64,000 bases of DNA from Chrysaora quinquecirrha. Taxonomy: Eukaryota > Cnidaria > Scyphozoa > Semaeostomeae > Pelagiidae. The number at the start of each line of letters is the position of its first letter. Position 1 is the stretch's first letter. Positions 34,401-42,806 of the stretch are shown in pieces. The stretch covers positions 4,699,282 to 4,763,281 of the forward strand of contig JACTAT010000010.1 in assembly GCA_014526335.1 (NCBI GenBank), read 5' to 3'. The translations under genes and the position numbers were made by a program. The notes beneath the pieces were generated by a model, which saw only the letters and a list, made by a program, of their open reading frames with translations, did not search any database and was not told the origin of the DNA.

Positions 34401-34555
34401 GTGGGGGAGGTTATAATGGTAACAGAAATGGACAATACAGAAATGGGTACAACAGGAATAATGACCAACAAAGGGGACAAAAAAGAGGTTCAAATTACGA
34501 TAGTAACTGGAATGGTCGTGCTAATAAGAAACAAAAAGTACAAGCTTTTGTATGA
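10430..34555 (+). CDS. DDX21: DDX21/DDX50-type nucleolar RNA helicase, motif II exon missing
   Basis: ATP-dependent nucleolar RNA helicase family acting in rRNA transcription and processing. Visible exons: 10430-10498 (candidate first), 11537-11717, 12204-12223, 12428-12502, 12668-12706, 13318-13399, 13886-13982, 14974-15113, 16102-16161, 16744-16833, 17105-17161, 17291-17395, 18240-18433, 19827-19986, 20877-21011, 21556-21600, 34298-34555. Motifs in order: Q (LFPIQAMT), I (ARTGTGKT), Ia (APTRELA), Ib (VGTPGR), III (FSATMPSW), IV ([10 protein letters not shown]), V ([16 protein letters not shown]), VI ([15 protein letters not shown]). A GUCT domain follows ([17 protein letters not shown] to [11 protein letters not shown]), then an Asn/Gly/Arg-rich tail ([18 protein letters not shown]) and a basic end, [10 protein letters not shown]. 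Motif II and the following 30 or so residues are absent, and exons 13886-13982 and 14974-15113 are not phase-compatible. Sixteen of the introns are short; the last spans 12.7 kb. The N-terminus is far shorter than in vertebrate DDX21, so upstream exons may be missed. Confidence 0.93.
11097..11229. repeat. hAT-like MITE with 8-bp target duplication
   Basis: Terminal inverted repeats CGAGGGGCAATTCACT and AGTGAAATGCCCCTCG are flanked on both sides by GCTATCAC (11089-11096 and 11230-11237). An 8-bp duplication is typical of hAT transposition. It lies in the first helicase intron. A sister copy is at 57982-58093. Confidence 0.75.
12204..12223 (+). other. DDX21: 20-nt microexon carrying the helicase Walker A core
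   Basis: Flanked by TTCCATTCTAG and GTAAGTG. With the last base of the preceding exon it encodes R-T-G-T-G-K-T, the P-loop that binds ATP phosphates. Both junction phases fit, so skipping it would remove the ATPase motif and shift the frame. Confidence 0.88.
12760..13122. repeat. MITE with CCAGGTTCTCATAT ends
   Basis: Left CCAGGTTCTCATATGCC and right GATATATGAGAGCCAGG are imperfect inverted repeats. The interior is rich in GATGATCG/CGATCATC-type palindromic words. It lies in a helicase intron. Confidence 0.5.
14054..14374. repeat. MITE with AAATCCTCGAA ends
   Basis: Left ACTGTAAATCCTCGAA and right TTCGAGGATTTATGGTAACT are inverted repeats. Inside are G-rich GGGGGCTTA and GGGGGGCTTATT motifs. 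No protein is encoded. Confidence 0.65.
14536..14852. repeat. MITE-like element with GGGGATGTGCCGCCC ends
   Basis: Left GGACGGGGATGTGCCGCCCA then GGAAACCCACCC pairs with right AAACCCACCCATATTGGGCG then GCACATACCCGTACC. It is AT-rich inside. Confidence 0.55.
17455..17777. repeat. AAGGAAC/GTTCCTT inverted-repeat element
   Basis: TTATAAGGAACTCGAGGCTG at the left and AAAGGTTCCTTAAAG at the right are partly complementary. Internal words AAGGAACTATCGAGGCTC and AAGGAACTCCAGCC repeat the end sequence. It lies in the helicase intron after exon 17291-17395. Confidence 0.45.
18556..18768 (+). repeat. interstitial telomere-like TTAGGG array
   Basis: About 210 bases of degenerate TTAGGG, CTAGGG and TTTTAGGG repeats in a helicase intron. 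TTAGGG is the ancestral animal telomere unit. The array is too degenerate to be a fresh telomere addition. Confidence 0.75.
18880..19160. repeat. CAAACATT-family MITE
   Basis: Starts AAGGCCCTGTCAAACGATCA and ends ATCGTTTGGCCTGGGCCTTA. The interior is diverged but keeps AAACATTGCTTGTCAAACAT. It lies in a helicase intron. Confidence 0.7.
20004..20383. repeat. MITE with GTTACAC...GTGTAAC ends
   Basis: Left GGCCTAAGTTACACTTTGCC and right CCGGCATAGTGTAACTGGGG are inverted. The interior is GC-richer than its surroundings. A half-copy of the right end recurs near 36380 (CCGGTATAGTGTAAACTGGG). Confidence 0.55.
22306..22720. repeat. tandem array built on GCACTGTGTATGGGTGTGATC
   Basis: Imperfect units recur near 22315, 22430, 22540, 22572 and 22690, sharing CTGTGTATGGGTGTGATCT and GGCTTGATTTT. 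Units are about 40-130 bp apart and degenerate. Confidence 0.6.
23100..23250 (+). repeat. tRNA-derived SINE
   Basis: Carries a B-box-like GGGTTCGACCCCAGCTACGG, then GTAGCGTCACAGCCAGGGTC, GATCCTAGCGACTGGCG and CACCATTTCTCCTTCACC. The conserved body and tail are shared with the other copies of this family in the window. Confidence 0.65.
23555..24056. repeat. satellite-like array, about 120-bp unit, about 4-5 copies
   Basis: Units share CTCCCTGAAA-CACT, ATCACTGG-CATCAC, ACAATCCAGGGGG and ACACAGATGCTAAATCGGA. Copies start near 23555, 23660, 23768, 23848 and 23963. It lies inside the helicase last intron. Confidence 0.7.
24488..24652 (+). repeat. tRNA-derived SINE, best-preserved copy
   Basis: An A-box-like TGGCCTAACCCAGCTGG is followed 30 bp later by GGTTCGAGTCC (24541-24551), an exact match to the RNA polymerase III B-box consensus. 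Then comes the family body (TCACATCCTGGGTCGAGG, TCGATTAGTTAA, GATCCTAGCGACTG). The 3' side does not pair as a tRNA acceptor stem, so this is a SINE head. Confidence 0.75.
24985..25365 (+). repeat. three tandem tRNA-SINE units
   Basis: Three units joined head to tail. Each has GTAATCCAGCTGAC or an equivalent, a degenerate B-box (GATTCGAACCC, GTTTCGAACCC) and GGTAGCGTCACAGCCAGGGT. Units two and three are nearly identical (CAACCTAAGCGTCGTC, CAGGCTCAGTGTGGTCATG), which implies recent local duplication. Only the last has the full 3' tail (ACAGGCGCTAAATACACCAT). Confidence 0.7.
25755..26882 (-). CDS. orphan class A (rhodopsin-like) GPCR, intronless, nested in a helicase intron
   Basis: A 375-residue single-exon frame. 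Seven hydrophobic segments lie at about 17-41, 52-78, 90-113, 132-156, 160-185, 241-265 and 280-304. Class A marks are the TM2 acidic motif (LCLSDCCVG), Cys at the start of TM3 (NTNQCFLEV) with a Cys in the second extracellular loop (SAYKCYF), and an intact DRY at the end of TM3 (ITMDRYLHM). TM6 has CYLP in place of CWxP, and TM7 has [11 protein letters not shown] in place of NPxxY. Loop 3 is long and basic. The C-tail of about 70 residues is charged and has no palmitoylation Cys. The ligand cannot be predicted. It is a plasma-membrane receptor transcribed against the host helicase gene; its 5' end overlaps a tandem array. Confidence 0.88.
   Translation of the reverse strand: MCQTVFPSKELLSNRQIIALTCMNLIISLANISVNVLLIYGLLKLQLTKTISYKFILFLCLSDCCVGLLPQILLTGLMLKPANTNQCFLEVITQSLQAACCQFSVIMILIITMDRYLHMNYLTKYNTYMTKQRALILLIINIVVYLIIILANILASAYKCYFIVHTTLLGLNTVIITIIFVIYTRTFMSIRSRVRGIRLSSETSDMSTILKGTLMTAGNAISLMRSKFLKRRHQYHLSFAKAMIFVLLALGVCYLPYLAIVSVVTYERFEKNNELQFGNVKVILLYWSVLLIYTNSFLNGIILVFSNKRMKRFVVDILRFGRTRDPGPVTNAFPMMTKTKMNPKENEENSRIQTIGPAMLDESLQAITEKTEGAI
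26852..27800. repeat. tandem array of about 150-165 bp that includes the GPCR 5' end
   Basis: Units share TCTTTGCTTGGAAATAC, ATACCCTGAACGAATAGAAT and GTTCTTTCTATGTG-TCAAAT. The first two or three units (26852, 27025, 27195) are close. Later ones (about 27350, 27520, 27690) keep only the TTTGCTT-GAAATACAG core. Unit one contains the GPCR start codon; unit two has ACG at the matching place. Confidence 0.65.
28200..28480. repeat. degenerate short-unit repeat (TTGGCTCTCAAAC-like)
   Basis: Words such as TTGGCTTTAAACCTTG, TTGGCTCGAAAACG, TGGCTCTGAAATG and TGGCTCTCAAACTTGGCTT recur every 25-35 bp. There is no coding. Confidence 0.5.
29607..29888. repeat. CAAACATT-family MITE, well preserved
   Basis: 282 bp with ends AGGCCCTGGCCAAACGATCA and TTGATCGTTTTGCCATGGCC. 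The middle is close to the copy at 5613-5830 (TTTGTGGCGTGATGTTTTT), so these two are a subfamily. Confidence 0.75.
32568..32842. repeat. GAGCGC-rich repeat pair around a TAC microsatellite
   Basis: TTTGAGCGCGCGGGCACAGC (32568) and TTTGAGCGCTCGCGCACAGC (about 32803) are near-identical direct repeats bracketing a CTA/TAC trinucleotide run at 32668-32707. A 107-residue minus frame through it is the translation of repeats ([12 protein letters not shown]). Confidence 0.5.
33471..33760 (-). mobile_element. LINE 3' end, ORF2 C-terminal relic
   Basis: On the minus strand, from about 33745, it reads [36 protein letters not shown] and NKDLKSIK. After one frame change comes [20 protein letters not shown], ending at a stop and an ATG/GAT trinucleotide tail. 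The WxGHxxRxP ... GRPRxxW ... DL ... DRxxWxxxV pattern is the C-terminus of RTE/CR1-like LINE polyproteins. It is a dead copy inside the helicase intron. Confidence 0.75.
33990..34258. repeat. CAAACATT-family MITE just upstream of the last helicase exon
   Basis: Begins CAGGCCCCGGCCAAGCGATC and ends TTTCATTGTTTGGCTCATTG. Its right end is about 40 bp from the 3' splice site at 34297, so it could affect the branch-point region. Confidence 0.7.
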
Positions 34556-34755
34556 AGTATGCTTTTATGGTGAGAAATTATTAGTTGATATTTTCAGTAT
34601 TTATATATTATCTGGATTTCGTCACGTTGAAACATGCTCCTTTTTTCCAAAATCTTGCCTCTGCGCGCTAAATTATCTTATCAAAGAGCTGTACTTCAGA
34701 AATCTCCCTTCTATCCCTCAAATTCACTTCTTTATTTGCAAAACATTGACAATCT

Positions 34756-34926
34756 AAGGCTATGACGAAATGATCAAACATTGTTTGTCAAGCATTTGAA
34801 ATTTGTTTATCTGGCAATGTTTGACTCTTTGGCCACGTCGCAAAACATTGCTTGGCAAGTAATAAATAAGCAAGTAAATAAGCAAGAAATAAGTACAATT
34901 TGTTCGTGAGGTTTTTGAAAAAATTC
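34756..34926. repeat. CAAACATT-family MITE, left half
   Basis: Starts AAGGCTATGACGAAATGATC then AAACATTGTTTGTCAAGC and breaks off after an AAGTAAATAAGC repeat. It lies in or just past the helicase 3' UTR. AATAAA at about 34861 inside it could serve as a polyadenylation signal. Confidence 0.55.
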
Positions 34927-35014
34927 GATTGTTGGCTCATGATTGCACTATATTTTGATTACATCGAATCGTGACGGTATTGATTTATGATTGTACCGAT
35001 TGTTGAGTTTTTTC

Positions 35015-35622
35015 GGCCACAACTGCATTTTTCCTGATTGTATTGATTGGTGGTTGCGTGGCGTTGAATTATTATTGTTATTGTTATATTGATTCGTGAT
35101 TGCATCGGTTCATGATTCCATTGATTTCTGACCATTTCATCATTGCATAGGTTAACGCTTGCATTACTTTCTGCAAGTATTGATTAGTGATTGCATTGAT
35201 TATCAATTGCATTGATAAGTGATTGCATTGGTTAGTGATTGCATTGATTAGTGATTGCATTGGTTAGTGATTTCATTGATTAATGATTACAATAATACGT
35301 GATTTCATTTATTAGTGGTTGCATTAGTTAATGATAGTATTGCTTAGTGATTGCATTGGTTAGTGATTGCATTGATGATTGAATGTATTGATTATTGATT
35401 TCATTGATTAGTTATTGATTGTACTGATTAGTGATTGCATTGATAAGTGACTGCTTTAATAAGTGATTGCTTTGGTTAGTGACTTCATTGATTCGTGATT
35501 GCATTGGTTGTTGATTGCATTGACAAGTGATTTTATTGATAAGTGATTTCATTGATTCGTGATTGCATTGATTTGTGATTGCATTGATTAGTGATTGCAT
35601 TGATTACTGATTGCATTGATTA
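35015..35622. repeat. minisatellite, 16-bp unit GTGATTGCATTGATTA
   Basis: About 600 bases of tandem GTGATTGCATTGATTA with substitutions (GGTTA, GATAA, CATTGATTCG). A 62-residue minus-strand frame is repeat translation only. It is intergenic between the helicase and the FAM216-like gene. Confidence 0.8.
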
Positions 35623-36416
35623 GCCATGTCAACAATTTATAGCAGAGGCAACACACTCGATTATTTCCAAATCACTAAAAATTTCACCTCTAAATCTAAT
35701 CTATATTCCAGCCAATTTACACCCAAATCAATTAACAAGGTATAAAATTTAATAAAAATCGCCTCTAAAATCTACAATTTTAAACCCTTGAATATTTTAT
35801 AAAAGTCCTAACTCAAAATTAGTTGTATGTTCTAATCAGTCCCTTTGTTCAAATGAAATTATTTTCTGCGTCTTCAATATTCATCTTGTCTTGAACATCT
35901 GCCGAGAGTGAATCTTAAAAAAATGAAATAATAAAGTTGATAATAAGATGCATAATTAATCTCGCCAGGTTTTCATTATATCCTTTTTCTTTGGATTTTG
36001 AAGAAGTATAGTTAAGCCAAAACTTTATCAAAATAATCAATCAAAGGTTAAGATATGACCTTAAGATCGTATTTGTCCGTTAATCCAGTTACTGGGAATA
36101 TGACTTTAATTTTCAATATTTCAAATTTAAAAATAACCTCGTTGTACGACTACGAGGTCCCAAGTTTTCAGAAAGAGTTACACTGGACACCAGTACTATT
36201 TTTAATACTCTGAAAAGTACCTATTTTTGGTGACTATACAGTATCGAAATTTCGGCGCTTCGAGAATCACCTACCAAACGGAGTGAAAATCACTCCAAAT
36301 TTGTGAGCGTTTCGTATGGGATAGCTTACGCCAACCCTATCCGATACGAAAATCAGGACGCTCCGAAAGCTGTCCGGTATAGTGTAAACTGGGCCTAAAC
36401 ATCTATAACAATCTCA
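35623..36416. other. intergenic, no gene seen
   Basis: AT-rich with no recognisable coding. The last 120 bases (CCTACCAAACGGAGTGAAAA to CGGTATAGTGTAAACTGGGC) look like one end of the element seen at 20004-20383. Confidence 0.5.
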
Positions 36417-36771
36417 GGGCCTGTTTACATGGAGGCTTGTCAGCCCGGTTAGCCGAGCTAGCTCGTTTAGGCGAGATCCTTTTTCAGAGCGTTTACATGG
36501 ATAAATTTCATTCTTTCCTGTCAGGATTTCACCTCGCCTGACCGGGTTGGCCCGCTCTCCATATAAACGCAAAGTGAACAAACAAAAGATTCTTTTGTTC
36601 CCGCAGATCTTGGCCTGGTGAGATCCGCGTCCTTTGATCACGGATCTCGCCTCGCCGGGCTGGGTGATTGTTCATGTAAACGCAAGATTCACAAATTTAT
36701 TGTTTGTCAGATCTCGCTTGACCGAGCCAGCTCGCCTAACCGGGCTGGCCCGCCTCCATGTAAACAGGCCC
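36417..36771. repeat. MITE with GGGCCTGTTTACATGGAGG ends
   Basis: Left GGGCCTGTTTACATGGAGGC and right GCCTCCATGTAAACAGGCCC are perfect 20-bp inverted repeats. Internal copies of TTTACATGGA and CATGTAAACGC and repeated CTCGCC-GGGCTGG blocks give further pairing. TCA on both sides may be the target duplication. Confidence 0.75.
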
Positions 36772-37059
36772 TCAGTTGTTATAAACTTGAGAGAAAGTAT
36801 CCGGAACACCTCGATGTGGGAAGATGCAATGGCCTCGATAGGGCTAAGAAGACAAAGGGATAGGGTTAAACAAAATATCCCCTCTAATATTCGTCGTATA
36901 TAATTTTCCGGAAAAAAAGCAACCGCTATGCAACTCGAAACAGCAAGCTAAACCCAAACACGACATTGACTTGATCACCCAGTTTGTGCTTAAAGATGAA
37001 GCAAAAAATCGTTCCCAATAATAAGCAGGGTATATTAGCATTTATAAAGATTTTGTATA

Positions 37060-40000
37060 CTAACCGTCAACATTATCATTCGCGTCCATAATATGTCTTG
37101 TTTCCTCTATATCGTCTGGAGGTGGGGTTTCTTTTCTCCTAAAAAAAAACAGCATAATATTCATTAAGAGTCCTTTAGCCTCAAGTTGTTCAGTTAATAC
37201 ACGTATAGTTGCGCAGGGTATCTATGGAACTGCGTGTGATTCTGGACGGGCTTAAGTCTGGTTTATGTCGACATTGCGAACAACAAGAACTTGTTGCCGA
37301 CTGCTAATCGGCGATTATTCGTAACTTATTTATCGCAACTAATCTGTCCACATAAGCGCTCTTGCAACTAATCGGCAACTAGTTCCTTTCTGACGGGCAA
37401 CTAGTCAGGACACAGTTCCAGAAAGTTGAGCATCTTCTGCGATTAGTTCACAACTGATTCCCGTCAGTCGCAGTTAACATGAGCACTCTTATGACCGCTA
37501 TCTAGACTTGCTTCCCAAGTCCCTAACTTTCGCTCACATTGAGTTGAATTGATGTTGTTGTTGTTCGCTCAGTCGTTAGTTTGAGCGTCCAGCAATTCAA
37601 ATTCAATAGCGATAACTACGACTCATGTAGTAAGTCTAACCGCTATCGACTGTATATTGTAAGTTTAGGTTACTAAGATTACAGTTAATTAGGACTGCGA
37701 TCAATTGTAATCTTAGATTCTTTCCGACGGGCTTGAAATTCGGCGGCGAAGGGTGATGGTGAAATGATGTGTTTAGCGCCAGAAGTTGAACAACTTCTAA
37801 CGCCGCATATCTGGTCTAGTTGCCTTTGTCACCGCACCTTCAAAGGTAACCCCGGAAACCTTGAAGGCCTACCGAAAAATCTTTATCTCGGTGCTTGCCA
37901 GCAATTGAACTCAAAGCTTAAAATCACGATAGCAAATCACATCAAGCATAATAACCCAGCACATAAAGCACAATAGCCCACCATGGTAGTGCTTATCCAC
38001 CACAGTACGCAAAAAAATACCACCATGGAAATGCCTATCCACCACAGTGAAGGTGGAGGTGAGGCGAAATGGTGTATTTAGCGCCAGCCGCTAGGATCTC
38101 AGTATTAGGTTAACTTGTCGAGACTTCGACCTTTGCTGTGACTGTGACGCTACAGTGGCTGGGGCTCGAAGCCCGACCTGACATCACAACCCAACGGGAT
38201 AAGACTACGCCGTAACGCCACAGTAGTTCGTGTAGCTTCAATAGCGTGTAAGCAGGGCTTCTTTACCTTGTTCTAAATTTCGATGATTTCGGTCTGGCTT
38301 TTCGAAGATGTCCATCATTCAACCTCTGCCCCTCAGCCTGAATTTCATCCTTGTCTTGGCCCTCTCGATCAGTCGTAGCTGTTTCGCTTGTACCATCTTT
38401 GAGTGAGCTGTTCAATGATACATCATCGTCAGTAAATTCTGTCGTCCAACCAACGATGCTGTGCTTTTTAGCATGAGTTTGAGATCTTAAATACTTTGAA
38501 CATGCAGACTTGTCTTTCGACATATAACCATCCTAAATGAGACAAAAGCAATGAAATTTATTAACAACCATAAATTGTATCTATAGATGTGACTTTACAG
38601 TTTTATTTGCAAATACATGTCTAATAAGTTGATCTCAATCATTTTATGCAGCGTCATTTGACCCATATACGTACGTTCAAAATCAATATACAGTTGTTTT
38701 AAGCGACTTACATTATAAATTTCTCTCAAATCTGAGCTTCTGAAAGTGATTTTTCTTGATTTCTCTCAAACTCATCGTCAATTTCGGCTTCACTACCTTC
38801 TTCCATAGCATTTGTTCCCATTTTTCCACATTGAACCTTATGTTTGTGCTTACGTGGAAGCATGGTGCAAGCAGTCCCTCCATGTCCGCCATTTTTCGGT
38901 ACGCTTTTTGCACAAAAGATAATCGTCCCAGTCTTCTTATTGATACATCAATGCCCACGTCTATGGTCCCACCTAGGCCCCTGGTCCCGCTAGATACCAC
39001 ACCTATGATCCCACATAGGTCCCACTGGTTCCAACCTAAACCTAAGGTCCTGGTCCCGATTTTCCGATATGCTGTTAAAACTCTGCAATTCCGTTAGGTT
39101 GAACTGTATTCGCCAAAAAGGCTCAACCAATAGCAGGCACAATATGCCTTCAAGAAGAACACAATCTTAAAATAAAAATTACCTACAGCTACAGACATAA
39201 GTACACCAAAAAGCATGTGATATCTACCTTCCCAAAGCGATCAATGAATTTCTGATATTCCAAATATTCTTTCCATAACTTTATACGATCCGTTTCTTGA
39301 ACTCCCTTTGAAATTACTCTCTTCATGTACTCATAACTCAATGTCGAATTATACTGACGTTGTTTCAAGCATTTTAACTGGTCCACAGAGTACACTCTTG
39401 CCATGCCCCATATGTACTGCTTTTGCCCCATATCAAGGTCTTCGTGTGTTAGGAATTTATTCCCTTTGACAAATCCAGGCAAACTTATTGGTGTTCCGAA
39501 TCTATCTGCTACGTCAGCAGATCTCGTGCGTCGTCGCTTCGTGTTGTTATATCGTTCAACTGAGCTGCACTCTTCGCACGCGTGTGTCGCAGATCTTGGG
39601 TGATGCTTCCGTGCTTGTGCACGCACGTTGTCATGACGATATAGGTCTGGGGGTGAGCATGATGGATGACGTGAATTGAAAATGATACTTCTGCTTGAAC
39701 TGGATGTGGACGAAGCTAGAAATAAAATTTTGAAGAATGTTGTTTCCTGAAACTTTTTGCTCGCAATTACATGAATTTTTTTATAAGGAAGTTCGGTCCA
39801 GGCTCAGTAATAACAAGGGACTAACAATTCCTTGACTGATGTCATTGTCAGAGTGACTATTGTAGTCATGATCTGTCTTCATATCTTCATTATGTTAATA
39901 TTTCGTTATAAGTAATTTTCCTTGCAGTTATGTCATAGTTATCGTCCTCGTTTTATTATCACCATCATCATCATCATCACCATCAACATCACTGTAATCA

Positions 40001-42605
40001 TTATCATTATTAACCATCATCAACTTTCATAATAATAATAATCATCATTAGCATCATCAAAATCATCATCATCATCACCATCAACATCACTGTAATCAAT
40101 ATCATTATTAACCATCATCAACCTTCATAATAATAATAATCATCATTAGCATCATCAAAATCATCATCATCATCACCATCAACATCACTGTAATCCTTAT
40201 TAACCATCATCAACCTTCATAATCTTCATAATCATCATCATCATCATCAGTATCATCATCATCATCCTCATCATTTACATCATTGTTGCCATGACTATTG
40301 TTGTCAACAGCTTCATAATGATTAGTGTTTTATCATATGCATCAGTATCAGCATAATCGTCAATGATCAATACCATTTTCCTAATTGTTGTTGTCATCAT
40401 AGAAACTTAAATGAAATTGCATTCGGTCAAACTACTCTAGTGCTTACCAGTGCTTGGTCTGCTGTGTCCTTGGTTTTTCGTTTCTGTTTCTGTATCTTGA
40501 TGCAGTTCATTTGCACTTGATGCCCGCTTCAATAATCTGAAAATATAAGAAAGTAAAAACATTTGGATTTGGAACATACTTGTCATTTCATATGAAATAT
40601 CCTTCCAGGGTGTTATTGGGGTCATTCTTAGCACAAGGATCTTTGTTGCTTTAGTTTTAGGCGATGGCGCGCAGAGAACACACGGCATTCAGTCAGACAA
40701 CATTTGAGAGCTGATTCTCTATCTTTTCATTCAAGCTGACTTAAGGCTGACTTTACACCCAACTAACTGATTGACTGACTGCTTATTTACAGAGTTTCCA
40801 GTTATAGTATTTACAAGTCACATTTTTTTGCGTAGATAGAACCTATACATCCAACTATGTTAAAGTTCTACTTATTATGAGGTACAAGTACTTACGTAAA
40901 TGGATAGAAGAGAAAGAAAGAGCATAACTTGCTTTGCTAGAAGACATACATTGACATGAAGCAGCTGCTCCTAATACAAGGGAACAAGGTTAGAAAGAGT
41001 TCTACAGAAAGAAGGGTTTTCTGGAAAGGAGGACCTAAATAAACCTTTTTAATTATTAAATTACCTTGCATCAGGCAGGCTTAGACTTTTATTACTCTTC
41101 GTCTTTGTTGTTGTCATTATTCCAAGAGCTGAGTTGGGTCTTGGCTTATACTAGAATCAAAACAAAAAGTCCTTAAACAATAAGATATTAGTTCCTGTTC
41201 AAGATTAGATATCTATCTTGTTGGGTCTTTTTGGAACAACAATTCAATTTCAGCAAATCTCAAAACAAGTTTTTCATTTCAACTTCAAATTAACAGGTTG
41301 GGAATTTCTCTTCAAAGTGTCTTAAATGCAAAATTAATTTTGCAAGAGAAAGAGATACTGTTATCTTATTATCAAAGTTTCACATAAATACCCAACCACA
41401 CATTAAATTTTAAAGTTTACTAGAATTCATCAATTGTTAAAAAATAAGAAATATCTGAATTTCATAATCTTGTTATAAGAAACGCATGTCTTGGTTTGAT
41501 ATTTAAGAAATAAAGAAGTTGAAAGCATAATGTTTTAAAAGCTTCTTTGAGAACAACAAGAATATTTTATTGAGAACAAATGTTTTCACAGATGCAGAAC
41601 TGAATTTAAATGAAGCTTTGGTGTGGTGTACAAGGTTTGACTTTAAATTAGAGATTCAATGTAACCCTTTTTCTTTTGAAAGTGCTTTGGTCTGGCTCGT
41701 GACCAAATCTAGCTGGTGTATTGTGTAAGAGGTGTGTCAAGATCAGGGTTTGAGCCCCAGCTACAGTAGCATTACAACTGGGGTCAAGAACTCAATTAGT
41801 TAACCTACTAATGAGATCTTAGCAATATAAGATCTCAGTATAGCCTGAGCCAGATTTCACTGACATAAAGTTTGAAACTCTGCAAGCATATTGATCCAGA
41901 TCTCTTAGAAAGCCAATAACCTTAACTAACCTTAACTTTTCTATGATGGAACAATAGGACTTTTGTTTTTTGGTCTAAAGTCAGTTTTCATTGGCGTACG
42001 TACTAATGTGGTGATGTGGCATGGAATGCACCCTCCGTTCAATGAATAGCATCAGCACTTCTCAACGCATTGGACTATTGGCAGGAAATCTTAATTTGAT
42101 TTTAAACTTTGGTAGTAAAACTATGATGAGCAACTTGTGTAAGCCAAGCCAGTACATTATGTTGCTCATCCCAGTTCAACTATTAAACTTCTTAAGGCAT
42201 TATAATCTTACTTTTTCGAGAGCATTTCTTTCTGCTTCTGGACATGTGTAAATTTTCATTGTTCGAAATCCTGTTGGGGTCATGATGGTCTGTCTCTGAA
42301 ATTTTGCAAGGTCATAGGATCTTACAAGTGCTTGCTTTGAACTCCTGGAAAAAATAAAATCATCATCAGACCAAAGAAATAACTGCGTTATTGGCATGAC
42401 GCTTTAAAATTGCTAAGGCTAAGGGGCGAGGGGGGTGAACAAAAATGGTCCAAAATGCTTGTGTTTTTGTTTTGGAGTTTCTAGTTGGCTGGCGGGACGG
42501 GTTCCAAGTGTTTGCCTAAATTAAATCTTACCTTGCAGATTGAGAGCTTACAGCGCTGTCTGGCCTGAGCGTAACTAAACAGCTGGATTGAATTTTTTCT
42601 TTCAT
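37060..42605 (-). CDS. FAM216-like protein of unknown function, 404 aa, seven exons
   Basis: Exons from the start: 42605-42532, 42344-42212, 41150-41065, 40536-40448, 39715-39228, 38532-38267, 37138-37060. Every junction has GT-AG and the phases join to 1215 nt with one terminal stop, strong evidence for a real gene. The N-terminus is MKEKIQSSCLVTLRPDSA. Residues about 25-70 include YDLAKFQRQTIMTPTGFR. The middle is Ser/Thr/His-rich and basic (NNTKRRRTRSADVADRF). Exon 5 has the only conserved-looking block: DMGQKQYIWGMARVYSVDQ followed by LKCLKQRQYNSTLSYEYMKR. QK-Y---A-VYS---LK-L--RQY resembles the core of the poorly known FAM216A/B family. The C-terminal third is acidic and Ser/Thr-rich. No signal peptide, membrane segment or enzyme motif is visible. 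It shares a short divergent promoter with SF3B6. Family call is tentative; gene structure is firm. Confidence 0.8.
38047..38215 (-). repeat. tRNA-derived SINE, minus orientation
   Basis: On the minus strand it reads GGGCTTCGAGCCCCAGCCAC (B-box region), TGTAGCGTCACAGTCACAGC, AGATCCTAGCGGCTGGCGC and TAAATACACCATTTCGCC. Same family as 24488-24652. It lies in the last intron of the FAM216-like gene. A shorter tail copy is at 37745-37785. Confidence 0.65.
39957..40300. repeat. ATC-rich compound satellite, about 100-bp higher-order unit
   Basis: An ATC trinucleotide tract carries a longer repeat: CATCATCACCATCAACATCA then CTGTAATC, ATTATTAACCATCATCAAC and CATAATAATAATAATCATCA recur near 39970, 40070 and 40170. 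It is intronic in the FAM216-like gene. Confidence 0.75.
41690..41832 (+). repeat. tRNA-derived SINE
   Basis: GGTCTGGCTCGTGACC, AGGGTTTGAGCCCCAGCTAC, GGGTCAAGAACTCAATTAGT and TGAGATCTTAGCAATA align with the other family members, with a diverged B-box. Confidence 0.6.
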
Positions 42606-42806
42606 TTTGATTGACTTTTTGTGAATTTTTCTCTTAATGGCTCCCTTGGCTGTTCTTTTTGTTTTGATTCAAAAAATCAATTTGTTGCTAAGTGCCTTAG
42701 TTCCCTGTAGTACACGTCACTTCCTGATTAGGTCCAGATCTCTTATCTAAGAATGGGAGAAACCAGAGCATGCGCTTTCATCGTTTGATTGTAAGAAGCA
42801 TTCAAG
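42606..42806. promoter_or_regulatory. shared divergent promoter of SF3B6 and the FAM216-like gene
   Basis: Only 201 bases separate the two start codons. It contains CACGTCACTTCCTGATT, a CRE-like plus ETS-like composite, and GAGCATGCGCTT, resembling half of an NRF1 site. There is no clear TATA box. These factor assignments are inference from motif likeness; bidirectional transcription follows from the gene orientation. Confidence 0.6.

Noticed and set aside
35412..35600. 62-residue minus-strand frame
   Set aside because: Translation of the 16-bp minisatellite; periodic peptide without conservation expected.
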